The position numbers were made by a program, and so were the translations under genes. Shown here one piece after another: positions 22,231 to 30,730 of a DNA stretch of 39,667 bases (position 1 is its first letter; every line of letters begins with the position of its first letter). The notes below the pieces were generated by a model. It was not told the DNA's origin. It saw only the letters and a list, made by a program, of their open reading frames with translations, and ran no database searches. This stretch comes from an uncultured Lachnospiraceae bacterium (GTDB lineage Bacteria; Bacillota; Clostridia; Lachnospirales; Lachnospiraceae): positions 1 to 39,667 of the forward strand of contig CAJUBE010000040.1 of NCBI GenBank assembly GCA_910584725.1, written 5' to 3'.

Positions 22231-23675
22231 GCAGCAGATCAGAACAGCTTTTTGAGAAGGCGCGGCATCTGATCCCGGGCGGAGTCAACTCCCCCGTGCG
22301 GGCGTTTGGCGCGGTGGGCGGACACCCCTTTTTCGTGGAGAGGGCTGAGGGCCCATGGCTCTATGACGTGGACGGCAACCGGTATCTGGATTATGTCTGC
22401 TCCTGGGGGCCCGGCATTCTGGGACATGCGCATCCGCAGGTGGTGGAGGCGGTACAGAGGGCGTGTGCGGGTGGGCTTACCTTCGGCGCGCCCACGGCGG
22501 GGGAAGTGGAGCTGGCGGAGCTGATAGGCGCCTGTGTGCCGGATGTAGAGATGGTGCGTCTGGTCAGCTCCGGCACGGAGGCGGTGATGAGCGCCGTTCG
22601 CGTGGCCAGAGGCTTCACGGGCCGGGAAAAAATCATCAAGTTTGCAGGAAACTACCACGGCCATTCCGACGGACTGCTGGTGAAGGCGGGCTCGGGACTT
22701 ATGACCCAGTCCGTGCCGGACAGCGCGGGCGTACCGTCGGGATATGCGGCTTCCACGCTGACGGCAGTCTACAATGACGAGGAATCCGTGCGTGCGCTGA
22801 TGGAGGAAAACCACGGACAGGTGGCGGCGGTGGTGGTGGAGCCGGTGGCGGCAAACATGGGCGTGGTGCCGCCGAAAAAAGGGTTTCTGGAATTTCTGCG
22901 CCGCATGACAAAAGAGCAAGGTGCGCTCCTGATTTTTGACGAGGTGATTACGGGTTTCCGGCTGGGTCTTGGCGGCGCGTCTGAATATATGGGCGTGCAT
23001 GCCGACCTGTACACGTTTGGAAAAATTGTGGGCGGCGGGATGCCTCTGGCGGCTTACGGCGGCAGGCGGGATATCATGTCAAGCGTTGCGCCCCTCGGGG
23101 CTGTCTATCAGGCGGGCACGCTGTCGGGAAATCCGGTGGCGGTGGCGGCGGGCATCGCAACGCTGAAAATACTGATGGACGATCCGGGCATCTACGAGCG
23201 GATTGACAGGCGGGCGCGGAAGCTGGCGGCGGCTTATCGGAGCGCGGGGCTTACGGTGAACCGGGCGGGCTCGCTGCTGTCGGCGTTTTTTGTCCCCGCG
23301 AGCAGCGAGCCAGGTGATTGCCTGCTTGATGCGCCGCTGCCTGCGGCGGGGGTTTGGCCTCCCGGGCGGGAGGCGGATGTCTCCGGGGTTTCGGGAGAAA
23401 GGGCGGGAAAAGAACAGGAACAGTGGGATCGGGTTCGGCGGGTGGAAAATTACGAGGACGCGTGCCGGTGCGACAGGGAGGCGTTTGCGGCTTATTTCAA
23501 CAGGATGCTGGAGCGGGGCATCTATGTGGCACCGTCACAGTTTGAGGCCATGTTCGTGTCGGACGCCCACTCGGACGAGTTGATCGGGGAGACCTGCGAG
23601 GCGGTGGCTGTGTGCGTCGGCCGGGGCGGACGGAACAGGCGTGCGGAATATGCGGATGAGAACGGGACAGAATAA
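22215..23675 (+). CDS. hemL: Glutamate-1-semialdehyde 2,1-aminomutase with insertion
   Basis: The start ATG 22215 has TGGAGG seven bases upstream. ATG 22227 in the same frame is possible but lacks a site. 486 residues against a norm of about 425-430. LIPGGVNSPVRAFGAVGG is the N-terminal signature; YTFGKIVGGGMPLAAYGG holds the PLP lysine, Lys270. A stretch at about 358-412 (ASSEPGDCLLDAP...EQEQWDRVRR) is inserted between the normal SAFF and NYEDA parts, after which ERGIYVAPSQFEAMFVSDAH is standard. It converts glutamate-1-semialdehyde to delta-aminolevulinate. Unlike true aminotransferases it needs no external amino donor. Overlaps hemB by 16 bases. Confidence 0.96.
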   Translation: MGDRMSSRSEQLFEKARHLIPGGVNSPVRAFGAVGGHPFFVERAEGPWLYDVDGNRYLDYVCSWGPGILGHAHPQVVEAVQRACAGGLTFGAPTAGEVELAELIGACVPDVEMVRLVSSGTEAVMSAVRVARGFTGREKIIKFAGNYHGHSDGLLVKAGSGLMTQSVPDSAGVPSGYAASTLTAVYNDEESVRALMEENHGQVAAVVVEPVAANMGVVPPKKGFLEFLRRMTKEQGALLIFDEVITGFRLGLGGASEYMGVHADLYTFGKIVGGGMPLAAYGGRRDIMSSVAPLGAVYQAGTLSGNPVAVAAGIATLKILMDDPGIYERIDRRARKLAAAYRSAGLTVNRAGSLLSAFFVPASSEPGDCLLDAPLPAAGVWPPGREADVSGVSGERAGKEQEQWDRVRRVENYEDACRCDREAFAAYFNRMLERGIYVAPSQFEAMFVSDAHSDELIGETCEAVAVCVGRGGRNRRAEYADENGTE

Positions 23676-23702
23676 GGGATAGGAGCATAAGGAGGAAAAC
23701 GG

Positions 23703-23897
23703 ATGAGTGAAATTGACGATGTCATCAAAATGCTGGACAATCTGACCAAAGACGGGGTTAGCCGCATTAAGGTGGAAACCTCGGAGGAGCTTCACGGGGG
23801 AGAGCGGAAGAAAGCGTACCACCACGGGCGCTGCGACGTGGGAAGCCCTTTTGCCACGGGAAAGCTGTTTGACGCGGAGGATCCGGACTGCGGGTAG
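23703..23897 (+). CDS. Small protein of unknown function at the end of the heme operon
   Basis: This 64-residue protein starts at ATG 23703 with a strong AAGGAGGAAAAC site, 27 bases after hemL. N-terminal MSEIDDVIKMLDNLTKDGVS is helical, then a Lys/Glu part, and the end has two cysteines (GRCDVGSPFATG; DPDCG). It has no signal peptide. Tight spacing and a good ribosome site support translation. The pattern resembles small conserved Clostridia proteins but no function can be named. Confidence 0.7.
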   Translation: MSEIDDVIKMLDNLTKDGVSRIKVETSEELHGGERKKAYHHGRCDVGSPFATGKLFDAEDPDCG

Positions 23898-23905
23898 ACA
23901 GACAC

Positions 23906-24676
23906 CTACAGAGCTTTGGCAAAGAGTCGTAACACTTCCCAGCGGGAGGTTACATTGAGTTTCCGGAACAGGTTCTGGAGATGTTTTTGCAGCGTACTTT
24001 CGCGAATGCCGAGTGCATTCGCGATTTCCGTATTTGTCTCAAGGAGGCGCAGATGCCGCAGGATTTCAGTCTCGCGCGGTGTGAGTCCGCAATCCTTCTG
24101 CAGTCCGCTCAATGTCAGATTGTCTCTGTCGGAAGAGATGCCGGCATCGGGCATAAGGATGCGGCGGATGGACGCGTTCAGATGCATGCCGAGAGCGCGC
24201 AGAAAAAACATATTCTCGGAGGAGAAAGCGCCGTCCTCGCGCGTGCGGTAAAGCGTAAGCAGTCCGAGCAGTTCGCCCTGCGAGACGATTGTGAGCTGCA
24301 TATCGTCGTAGACATTGAACTTTCTGTAACAATTCACGTACAGCGGCGAGTTGAGCCGTTTTTCTTCATCGAGGACATCGCTCGCGCGAAGGAGCTTGGA
24401 CTCTTTGGCGTAGAGGTTCCACAGGAGATAGTCTGTGTCCTGCTCGCTGGCCAGGTATGCCTGCTCAGCCGGAAGGAAGCTCTGCGGAAAGCAGATCGGA
24501 TGACCGAGCGTGACGTGCTGCGCGTCTCCGCTCACTTTAAACAGAATGCTGGCGTATTGAAACGGGATAATGATCCTGAGGCGCTGGAAAAAGTCGTCCC
24601 TGATATCCAATAAATTCTGCCAGCCGTATATGTCGTATATGAGATCGTTCATGACTAAAAAAATATTCTTCTCCAC
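23906..24676 (-). CDS. LuxR-type transcriptional regulator
   Basis: This 256-residue protein on the minus strand starts at ATG 24676 behind AAAGGAGGG. Residues about 190-250 (LTPRETEILRHLRLLETNTE, then IANALGIRESTLQKHLQN) are a full LuxR/FixJ HTH. Residues 1-180 have a helical/beta pattern that may be a GAF-like ligand-binding domain (QLTIVSQGELLGLLTLYRTR). There is no receiver domain, so it is not a response regulator. It is divergent from the amine operon at 25002, with 325 bases between starts, and probably activates it. The promoter is TTGTTT-17-TATAAT at 24701-24729. Confidence 0.88.
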   Translation of the reverse strand: MEKNIFLVMNDLIYDIYGWQNLLDIRDDFFQRLRIIIPFQYASILFKVSGDAQHVTLGHPICFPQSFLPAEQAYLASEQDTDYLLWNLYAKESKLLRASDVLDEEKRLNSPLYVNCYRKFNVYDDMQLTIVSQGELLGLLTLYRTREDGAFSSENMFFLRALGMHLNASIRRILMPDAGISSDRDNLTLSGLQKDCGLTPRETEILRHLRLLETNTEIANALGIRESTLQKHLQNLFRKLNVTSRWEVLRLFAKAL

Positions 24677-24700
24677 AGGGTAGCCCTCCTTTTTTTGTCT

Positions 24701-24729
24701 ATTATAGTTAAGAAAATACTTAAAAACAA
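24701..24729 (-). promoter_or_regulatory. Promoter of the LuxR-type regulator
   Basis: On the minus strand TTGTTT (24729-24724), 17 bases, TATAAT (24706-24701). Confidence 0.65.
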
Positions 24730-24776
24730 GTAGAAATCATTTTATATAATAAGAAAATGGTCGAAATTAGTAATAG

Positions 24777-24809
24777 GAAATACGACATTTCCGTGTTATG
24801 CTGGTAACA
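24777..24809. promoter_or_regulatory. Candidate operators between the LuxR regulator and aminotransferase
   Basis: GGAAAT-ACGAC-ATTTCC (24777-24793) is a perfect inverted repeat, and TGTTA-TGCTGG-TAACA (24794-24809) is a second one directly adjoining it. The plus-strand -10 TATGCT (24797-24802) has no good -35 and is overlapped by these, as expected for an activator-dependent promoter. Confidence 0.45.
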
Positions 24810-24828
24810 GCTCAGATGAGAGCGGGTA

Positions 24829-24875
24829 CAAGGGTGTATCTGTGACAGACGTGTCACGGGCGCACCTTTTTTTAT
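24829..24875 (+). terminator. Leader terminator before the aminotransferase operon
   Basis: AGGGTG...TGTGACA-GACG-TGTCACG...GCACCTTTTTTT is a strong two-part stem with seven T. It is 127 bases upstream of the aminotransferase ATG and downstream of the divergent promoter region, so it may act as an attenuator in the operon leader. Confidence 0.7.
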
Positions 24876-25001
24876 GCGCAGGTCCGCATATGGAAGGTTG
24901 CTGTTTCACAGTATACGGGCCGCGCGGCGGGTAGGAGAAGACGGCTCTTCCCTACTCGATTGTGCAGCAGGACATTTTATCAGGGAAAGGCGGGAGGAAA
25001 G

Positions 25002-26372
25002 ATGGCGGATAAGACACAGGTAATTGAAGATTTAAATAAAGTGGTGAGTCTGATTAAGCGTGATACCAAAGAAATTACACCCGAAGAAAAAAAGCAGATG
25101 GTAGCCGATACCTTACATTATTTTGACAGTTATGTCAGTCCGGGGTGGCTGAAATACCGCAAATCGGTTTCTTCGGATTCGGAGAGCGGCGCGGTGCTGG
25201 AATGGTATGATGAGGGCGCTTACTGCTGTGGGCTGAACGATGAGAAATTTATTGACTGTCTGGGCGGCTTCGGTATTTTTACTTGCGGGCACAGAAATGA
25301 GGAGATTCTGGATGTCGTGAGAGCACAGCTCGACCATCAGGCGCTTCATTCACAGGAGCTGCTTGATCCTCTCCGGGGATATCTGGCAAAGGCCATGGCT
25401 GACATTACGCCCGGTGATTTACAGCAGTGCTTCTTTACGAACGGAGGCGCGGAGGCGGTGGAGATGGCGCTTAAGCTGGCGCGTATCGCAACGGGAGGAC
25501 GCTGGTACATATCGACCGTGGGAGCGTTCCACGGGAAATCTATGGGAGCTGTCTCTATGGGTGGCAAGGGAACATACCGGGTGCCGTATACACCGATGAT
25601 TCAGCAGGTGCAGCACGTGGAGTATGGCAATGCGGAGGATATGCGGAAGGCGATTGTCAATCTGCAGGCTGTCGGGGAAAAGGTGGCGGCGGTCATCTTA
25701 GAGCCGATTCAGGGAGAGGCAGGAGTCATCATTCCGCCCGAAGGATATCTGACAAAGGTGAGAGAGATCTGCGATGAGACAGGCGTAGCGCTTATCTTTG
25801 ATGAGATACAGACAGGGATGGGGCGTACGGGAACTATGTGGCGCTGTGAGGCAGAGGGCGTAATTCCCGATATCATGACTTTCGGAAAAGCGTTTGGAGG
25901 CGGCATCCTGCCAATCACGGGCATTATCTGCAGGCCGAAGATGTGGACGCAGGATCTGATTGACAATCCGTGGCTGCTCGGCTCCCCGACGTTCGGCGGT
26001 AACCCGCTGTGCTGCGCGGCAGCGATTGCGACGATCAAATATATGCTTGAACACGATATTCCGGGCGTGTGCGCGCAAAAGGGAGAGGTTCTGAAGGCGG
26101 GACTTCAGTCGCTGGCGGATCAGTTCCCCGAGATCATCCGTGAGGTGCGCGGAACCGGATTGATGCTGGCGGTGGAGTTCCACTCCTGTGAGCTCGGCTA
26201 TGAGACATCGAAGGGGTTGTTTGCCAGAAAGGTGATGACTGCCGGGACGCTTGTCAATGCCAAGACCATTCGTTTCGAACCGACGGCGATGCTGTCTGAG
26301 CAGGATATCAAAGATGTGATCGGCAGGATGCGGGAGGCGTTATCCGATACGAAGAAGACATTTAACTTATAG
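25002..26372 (+). CDS. Class III aminotransferase, putrescine-aminotransferase type
   Basis: This 456-residue protein starts at ATG 25002 behind GGGAGGAAAG. Family blocks include CFFTNGGAEAVEMALKLARI (cofactor phosphate binding), FDEIQTGMGRTGTMW (Asp that binds the PLP ring nitrogen) and DIMTFGKAFGGGILPITGII, which holds the PLP lysine. Residues 1-70 (MADKTQVIEDLNKVVSLIKR...VSPGWLKYRKSV) resemble the extended N-terminus of YgjG/PatA putrescine aminotransferase rather than ArgD or GabT. It would convert putrescine (or cadaverine) plus 2-oxoglutarate to 4-aminobutanal. The N-carbamoylputrescine amidase encoded at 30727 supports this. Ornithine or other diamines remain possible. Confidence 0.85.
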   Translation: MADKTQVIEDLNKVVSLIKRDTKEITPEEKKQMVADTLHYFDSYVSPGWLKYRKSVSSDSESGAVLEWYDEGAYCCGLNDEKFIDCLGGFGIFTCGHRNEEILDVVRAQLDHQALHSQELLDPLRGYLAKAMADITPGDLQQCFFTNGGAEAVEMALKLARIATGGRWYISTVGAFHGKSMGAVSMGGKGTYRVPYTPMIQQVQHVEYGNAEDMRKAIVNLQAVGEKVAAVILEPIQGEAGVIIPPEGYLTKVREICDETGVALIFDEIQTGMGRTGTMWRCEAEGVIPDIMTFGKAFGGGILPITGIICRPKMWTQDLIDNPWLLGSPTFGGNPLCCAAAIATIKYMLEHDIPGVCAQKGEVLKAGLQSLADQFPEIIREVRGTGLMLAVEFHSCELGYETSKGLFARKVMTAGTLVNAKTIRFEPTAMLSEQDIKDVIGRMREALSDTKKTFNL

Positions 26373-26443
26373 TTTATACAACAGATGCAAGGGCGCATAT
26401 CCGACGGGTAGGCGCCCTTTGCTGACGCGTGAGAGGTAAAGAT

Positions 26444-27799
26444 ATGAACACTGGACTAATTGCGATTTTTATCATTCTGTTTGTCATCGTCGGGGCGATC
26501 ACGACAAAAAAGTGCGTGGAATTTCTGGTTGCAGGTTCGCTGATAGCGGCGGTGGTGCTCTATCACGGCAGTTTTCTGACGCAGTGGTGCGCGCAGATAC
26601 AGACGGCGCTTGCGGATAATGTGTGGATTGTCATTATCTGTGGCCTGTTTGGCAGCCTGATTGCATTGCTTCAGGAGGCGAAGGGGAGTTTTGGTTTTTC
26701 CAAGCTGGTGGAAAAGCTTTGCAACAGTGAAAAAAAGACTTTGTTTACAACGTTTGTTCTCGGCATTCTGATTTTTGTGGACGATTACTTGAACGTTCTC
26801 TCAATCGGTGTCTGTATGAAAGGTGTCTTCGACAAGAAAAAGATTCCCAGAGAGACGCTTGCCTATATGCTGGATTCGACGGCGGCTCCGGTTTGCGTGC
26901 TGCTTCCCTTCTCGACATGGGCCGTGTTTTATTCGAGCATGTTTTTTGAGCAGGACATGATTGTGCAGGCGGGTTTTTCGTCCGGCATGGATGCCTATAT
27001 ACACGCGATTCCATTTTGCTTTTACCCGATTATCACGCTTCTTGTGGTACTGCTCTTTGCGCTTGGCGTTATGCCGAAGATGGGAGATATGAAAAAGGCT
27101 TATGAGCGGGTGGCACAGACGGGGAAGGTTTACTCTGACGCAAGCAGGAAATATAATCACGAGGAGTATAAGGGGTACGAGGAGGAAGGCAATATCTGGG
27201 ACTTTATCATTCCGATGGCAGTGCTGGTGGGCATGGCAATCGTGTCGAGCGACGTGCTGCTGGCGGTTGTGCTGGCGATTCTTGTCTGCTTTGTCATGTA
27301 TGTGCCCCGTAAGGTAGTGAGTTTTGACGAATTTTTCAATATTGTCACAAAAGGGCTTGCCGATATGGTTCCGGTGTGCACGCTGCTCGTTGTGGCCTTT
27401 GCGGTGCAGGCGCTCACACAGGAGATGGGGCTGGCTGATTTTATTATTGAGACGATGACCCCGCTTCTCGGTGCGGCGACTTTCCCGATGATCACGTTTG
27501 TCCTTGTTGCGGCGCTCTGCTTCACGACAGGTTCTTTCTGGGGCATGTGCGCGGTTGTGACGCCAATTGTGTTTCCACTGGCAGCGGCCCTTGGCGCGAA
27601 TCCGGTGCTTGTCATGGGTGCGATTATTTCCGGCGGCGCTTTTGGGAGCCACGCCTGCTTTTATGGGGACGCAACGATTCTGGCTTCAACCGGCGCGTGT
27701 ATTGACAATATGGAGCACACCATGTCGCAGCTTCCCTACGTGCTGCTGGCAAGCGGACTTTCCGTTGTCAGTTTCCTGATCTGCGGTTTCCTGCTGTAA
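26444..27799 (+). CDS. NhaC-family antiporter-like permease
   Basis: This 451-residue polytopic protein starts at ATG 26444 behind GAGAGGT. It has about 11-12 hydrophobic segments. GILIFVDDYLNVLSIGVCMK, PVCVLLPFSTWAVFYSS and FTTGSFWGMCAVVTP are motifs shared with NhaC Na+/H+ antiporters and related amino-acid/diamine exchangers, the DD pair being in the ion site. It lies between an aminotransferase and an amidohydrolase gene, so it probably exchanges an amine or its product, with Na+ or H+, across the cytoplasmic membrane. The real substrate is unknown. Confidence 0.85.
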   Translation: MNTGLIAIFIILFVIVGAITTKKCVEFLVAGSLIAAVVLYHGSFLTQWCAQIQTALADNVWIVIICGLFGSLIALLQEAKGSFGFSKLVEKLCNSEKKTLFTTFVLGILIFVDDYLNVLSIGVCMKGVFDKKKIPRETLAYMLDSTAAPVCVLLPFSTWAVFYSSMFFEQDMIVQAGFSSGMDAYIHAIPFCFYPIITLLVVLLFALGVMPKMGDMKKAYERVAQTGKVYSDASRKYNHEEYKGYEEEGNIWDFIIPMAVLVGMAIVSSDVLLAVVLAILVCFVMYVPRKVVSFDEFFNIVTKGLADMVPVCTLLVVAFAVQALTQEMGLADFIIETMTPLLGAATFPMITFVLVAALCFTTGSFWGMCAVVTPIVFPLAAALGANPVLVMGAIISGGAFGSHACFYGDATILASTGACIDNMEHTMSQLPYVLLASGLSVVSFLICGFLL

Positions 27800-27847
27800 G
27801 ACGCAGTACGCCGTCTGCGGCGGCGGGGAAAATGAGAGGATTTTCAT

Positions 27848-27868
27848 TCAAATCAGTGCGGAGAATGC
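27848..27868 (+). repeat. Copy 1 of a dispersed 21-base repeat
   Basis: TCAAATCAGTGCGGAGAATG plus C occurs here and, on the minus strand, at 36705-36725 (identical) and 36852-36872 (one change). It lies in the intergenic space before the amidohydrolase. Confidence 0.7.
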
Positions 27869-27902
27869 CGGACAGGCGCGAGATCCGGCGCGGGTGCGAC
27901 TG

Positions 27903-27916
27903 ATAACATGTGTTAT
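27903..27916. promoter_or_regulatory. 14-base palindrome upstream of the amidohydrolase
   Basis: ATAACATGTGTTAT is perfectly symmetrical, 30 bases before the ATG at 27946. Half site TGTTAT also occurs in the candidate operator at 24794. It may be a regulator binding site. Confidence 0.4.
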
Positions 27917-27945
27917 GGAAGAATAACTGCGGAGGAGGAACGCTC

Positions 27946-29571
27946 ATGGAACGATATGTCATAAGGAGCAGACAGGTGTTTACCGGTCTGCGCGAATGTC
28001 CGCAGCCGGCGGCCATCGTCGTGGCCGACGGGATGATTGAGAAGGTGCTGCCGCGGGATTATGAAGGATTCCCGGACTGCGGGGGACTGCCCGTGAAAGA
28101 TTATGGGGACGCGCTGATTATCCCTTCTTTTCTGGATGCGCATACGCACATGTTCTCCGGCGCGGTGGATGCGAGCGATTATGTTTGTGACACGCTCGGG
28201 GAGTGTGGCAGTGAAGCCGCGTGCGCGGAGCGGATTGCGGCCTATGCCAAGGAGCATCCCAACCAGCGGCGCATTCGTGGAGCCGGGTGGTTTGTGGGCG
28301 CGTGGAACGACGCACCGCTGCCGGATAAGAGAAGTCTTGACGCGGTGATTTCCGACCGCCCGGTATATCTTTTATGCGCGGATTCGCATAGCATGTGGCT
28401 TAACTCAAAGGCCATCGAGGAGGCGGGCTTTTCGGAAAGCTTTGCCGTGGAGAACGGCGAGGTCTGCCGGGACGCGGAGGGAAGACTTACAGGACTGTTT
28501 ATCGAACCGGCGGCCTATGCGCCAGCCATGGAAAAATATATGGAATTTTCGGCATCGGAAATGCTTGAGATTCACCGTCATTTCCAGCAGGAACTGGCAC
28601 GCTGCGGTATTTCTGCGGTCAGCGAAATGTTTGCGGACGACTATACGCACGAGACAAAAGAACGATATCTGCAGTTGGTGAGACTGGATCGGGCAGAGGG
28701 ACTGCGGGCGCAGACCTTTCTCTATACGAAACTTTTTGACTACACGGACTTTACGCTGTTCTCGGCAATGCAGCGTGAGGTAAAATCGGCGCATGTGCAT
28801 ATTGCCGGTGTCAAAGGGTTTATCGACGGCGTGACGGAGACATATACAGGTCTCCTTTTGGAACCCTACACCGACCGTCCAGGGACATGTGGGGAAGGAC
28901 TGCCGTTACACCCGCGGGAACGGATGCAGGAGGAGATTGCGGCGGCGAATGCGGCAGGCATACAGGTGAGGCTGCACTGCATCGGAGACGGCGCCGTGCG
29001 CATGGCGCTTGATATGTATGAGGAATCGGAAAGGCGAAACGGCAGAAAGGATCTGCGCAACACGATAGAGCATATCGAAAACATCCATCCCGATGACCTT
29101 GCGCGCTTTGCCGCTCTGGATGTGATTGCGTCGATGCAGCCATACCATCTCACGCTTTCCAACGGGGCCAAGGTGTGGAGGCTTGGCGAAAAACGATGTC
29201 AGCTGGAATTTCCGATTCGGTCAATCTATGACTGCGGCGGTCGTATTGCGATCGGTACGGACTATCCTGTTGTGACGATCAATCCTTTCGCGACGATTTA
29301 CGCCGCGGCGACCCGGTGCGATGATGCCGGTCTGCCGACCGGCTGCAACGCGGACACACAAAAGTTACCGCTGCCAGTTATCCTGAAGGCGTACACACAG
29401 GGGGCGGCGCGGGTGTACCACGCGGATGGGGTGATGGGGACGATAGAGGCGGGAAAATTTGCCAATCTGCTTGTTTTGACGGATAATCTGTTTGAGATTC
29501 CGACGGAACGGATACGGAACACAAGGGTAGCTGTCAACTACTTTGAAGGAAGAGAGGTATATCATGAGTAA
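27946..29571 (+). CDS. YtcJ-like amidohydrolase
   Basis: This 541-residue protein starts at ATG 27946 behind GGAGGAGG. SFLDAHTHMFSGAV has the metal-binding His66 and His68 of the amidohydrolase superfamily. FIDGVTETYTGLLLEPY, LHCIGDGAVRMALDMYE and IGTDYPVVTINPF are the further His/Asp metal and catalytic blocks of the YtcJ/NfdA group (amidohydrolase 3). Such enzymes cleave N-acyl or N-formyl groups or related amides. There is no signal peptide. In this operon the substrate may be an N-acylated amine, which is inference. Its stop overlaps the next gene by 8 bases. Confidence 0.9.
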   Translation: MERYVIRSRQVFTGLRECPQPAAIVVADGMIEKVLPRDYEGFPDCGGLPVKDYGDALIIPSFLDAHTHMFSGAVDASDYVCDTLGECGSEAACAERIAAYAKEHPNQRRIRGAGWFVGAWNDAPLPDKRSLDAVISDRPVYLLCADSHSMWLNSKAIEEAGFSESFAVENGEVCRDAEGRLTGLFIEPAAYAPAMEKYMEFSASEMLEIHRHFQQELARCGISAVSEMFADDYTHETKERYLQLVRLDRAEGLRAQTFLYTKLFDYTDFTLFSAMQREVKSAHVHIAGVKGFIDGVTETYTGLLLEPYTDRPGTCGEGLPLHPRERMQEEIAAANAAGIQVRLHCIGDGAVRMALDMYEESERRNGRKDLRNTIEHIENIHPDDLARFAALDVIASMQPYHLTLSNGAKVWRLGEKRCQLEFPIRSIYDCGGRIAIGTDYPVVTINPFATIYAAATRCDDAGLPTGCNADTQKLPLPVILKAYTQGAARVYHADGVMGTIEAGKFANLLVLTDNLFEIPTERIRNTRVAVNYFEGREVYHE

Positions 29572-30187
29572 AAGCAAATATGTCATTACAATCACAAGGC
29601 AGTTCGGAAGCCTTGGGCGGCCCATTGCAAAGAGGATGAGCGAACTGCTTGGCATTGAGTTTTATGACAGGGATTTGGTGGATCAGGCGGCGAAAAAGCT
29701 GAATCTCCCGGAGTCCGTGGTGGACGAGGAGGAGGAGAGCGCAAAAATCAGCACGCCGTTTTATCTGCGCCGTATGCAGTTTCCGCTCGGAAAAAATACA
29801 AACAGCCGGCAGGATGAAATTTTTGAGGCGCAGCAGAATATAATTAAATTTCTGGCGGACAAGGAGACATGCATCATCGTCGGACGCTGTTCGGATTTCA
29901 TTTTGTCCGAGGAGGAGAATGCGCTGCACATTTTCATTTATGCACCTTATGAAAAGCGGGTGGAGAACTGTGTGACAGATCTTAAAATGGATGTGAAGGA
30001 AGCGCGCAAACTGATTGTTGATGTGGACGAGGCGCGAGATTCTTATCACATGCATTATGCGGGTTATTATCCCGACGACAAGAGCCATAAGGACATCATG
30101 ATTGACAGCAGTCTGCTCGGGGTAGAAGGGACGGCGGAATATCTCGTAGAACTGGTCAGAAGGAAATTTGACGGAGCGAAGGCATAA
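29564..30187 (+). CDS. Cytidylate kinase-like family protein (second copy)
   Basis: This 207-residue protein starts at ATG 29564 behind GAAGAGAGG, overlapping the amidohydrolase. YVITITRQFGSLGRPIAKRM is the N-terminal nucleotide-binding loop of the Cytidylate_kin2 family, GIEFYDRDLVDQAAKKLN is the next conserved block, and ETCIIVGRCSDFILSEEENA corresponds to the Walker-B-like part. Same family and length as the protein at 11503, but the middle and C-terminal parts differ, so these are distant paralogues. Why a kinase-like protein is embedded in an amine operon is unclear. Confidence 0.87.
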   Translation: MSKSKYVITITRQFGSLGRPIAKRMSELLGIEFYDRDLVDQAAKKLNLPESVVDEEEESAKISTPFYLRRMQFPLGKNTNSRQDEIFEAQQNIIKFLADKETCIIVGRCSDFILSEEENALHIFIYAPYEKRVENCVTDLKMDVKEARKLIVDVDEARDSYHMHYAGYYPDDKSHKDIMIDSSLLGVEGTAEYLVELVRRKFDGAKA

Positions 30188-30229
30188 ATCATGTGGTATG
30201 CACACGGCGGATTGTGGAGGAGATCAAAA

Positions 30230-30730
30230 GTGAGTCAGATAAAAAAGGAGCAGACGGGGTTTCGTCCCGTGAGAAAAATGAAACAGGCGCTCGACGAGGA
30301 AACATGTGTTTCTCTGCTGGAGAAAAACGGGACGGGGACACTGGCGCTGACCGGCGACGGAGGATTTCCCTACGCCGTGCCGGTCAACTATATGTACCGC
30401 GGCGGATGTATCTACTTTCATGGAACAGAGAATGGGCATAAAGGTGATGCGATTGCGAAGGATGCCAGGGTATCCATGTGTGTGATTGCACGCGATATAC
30501 TGCTGCCGGAGAAATATACAACAGATTTTTGCAGTATAATTGTTTTTGGCGAGGCTGCTCCAATAGCGGACGCTGTCAAAAAGCGCCGGATCATCCGCGC
30601 GTTCGCGGAAAGGTTTTGCGGCGGCTTTATGGACGGCGTGGAAGAGGAGATTGACCGTGTGTGGGAGATTTTGACAGTCTGGGAGTTAAAAATCCGGCAT
30701 ATGAGCGGAAAGCAGGGAGGAGAGGCATGA
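30230..30730 (+). CDS. Pyridoxamine 5'-phosphate oxidase-like FMN-binding protein
   Basis: This 166-residue protein is read from GTG 30230 (GGAGGAG eight bases before). ATG at 30191 lacks a site. FRPVRKMKQALDEETCVSLL, GTLALTGDGGFPYAVPVNYM and GGCIYFHGTENGHKGDAIAK are typical of the Pyridox_ox_2 / NimA-like split-barrel family, which binds FMN or heme. His in FHGTENGHK is commonly at the flavin site. Members include 5-nitroimidazole reductases. Whether this one reduces drugs or serves amine metabolism is unknown. The TGA overlaps the amidase start (ATGA). Confidence 0.85.
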   Translation: MSQIKKEQTGFRPVRKMKQALDEETCVSLLEKNGTGTLALTGDGGFPYAVPVNYMYRGGCIYFHGTENGHKGDAIAKDARVSMCVIARDILLPEKYTTDFCSIIVFGEAAPIADAVKKRRIIRAFAERFCGGFMDGVEEEIDRVWEILTVWELKIRHMSGKQGGEA

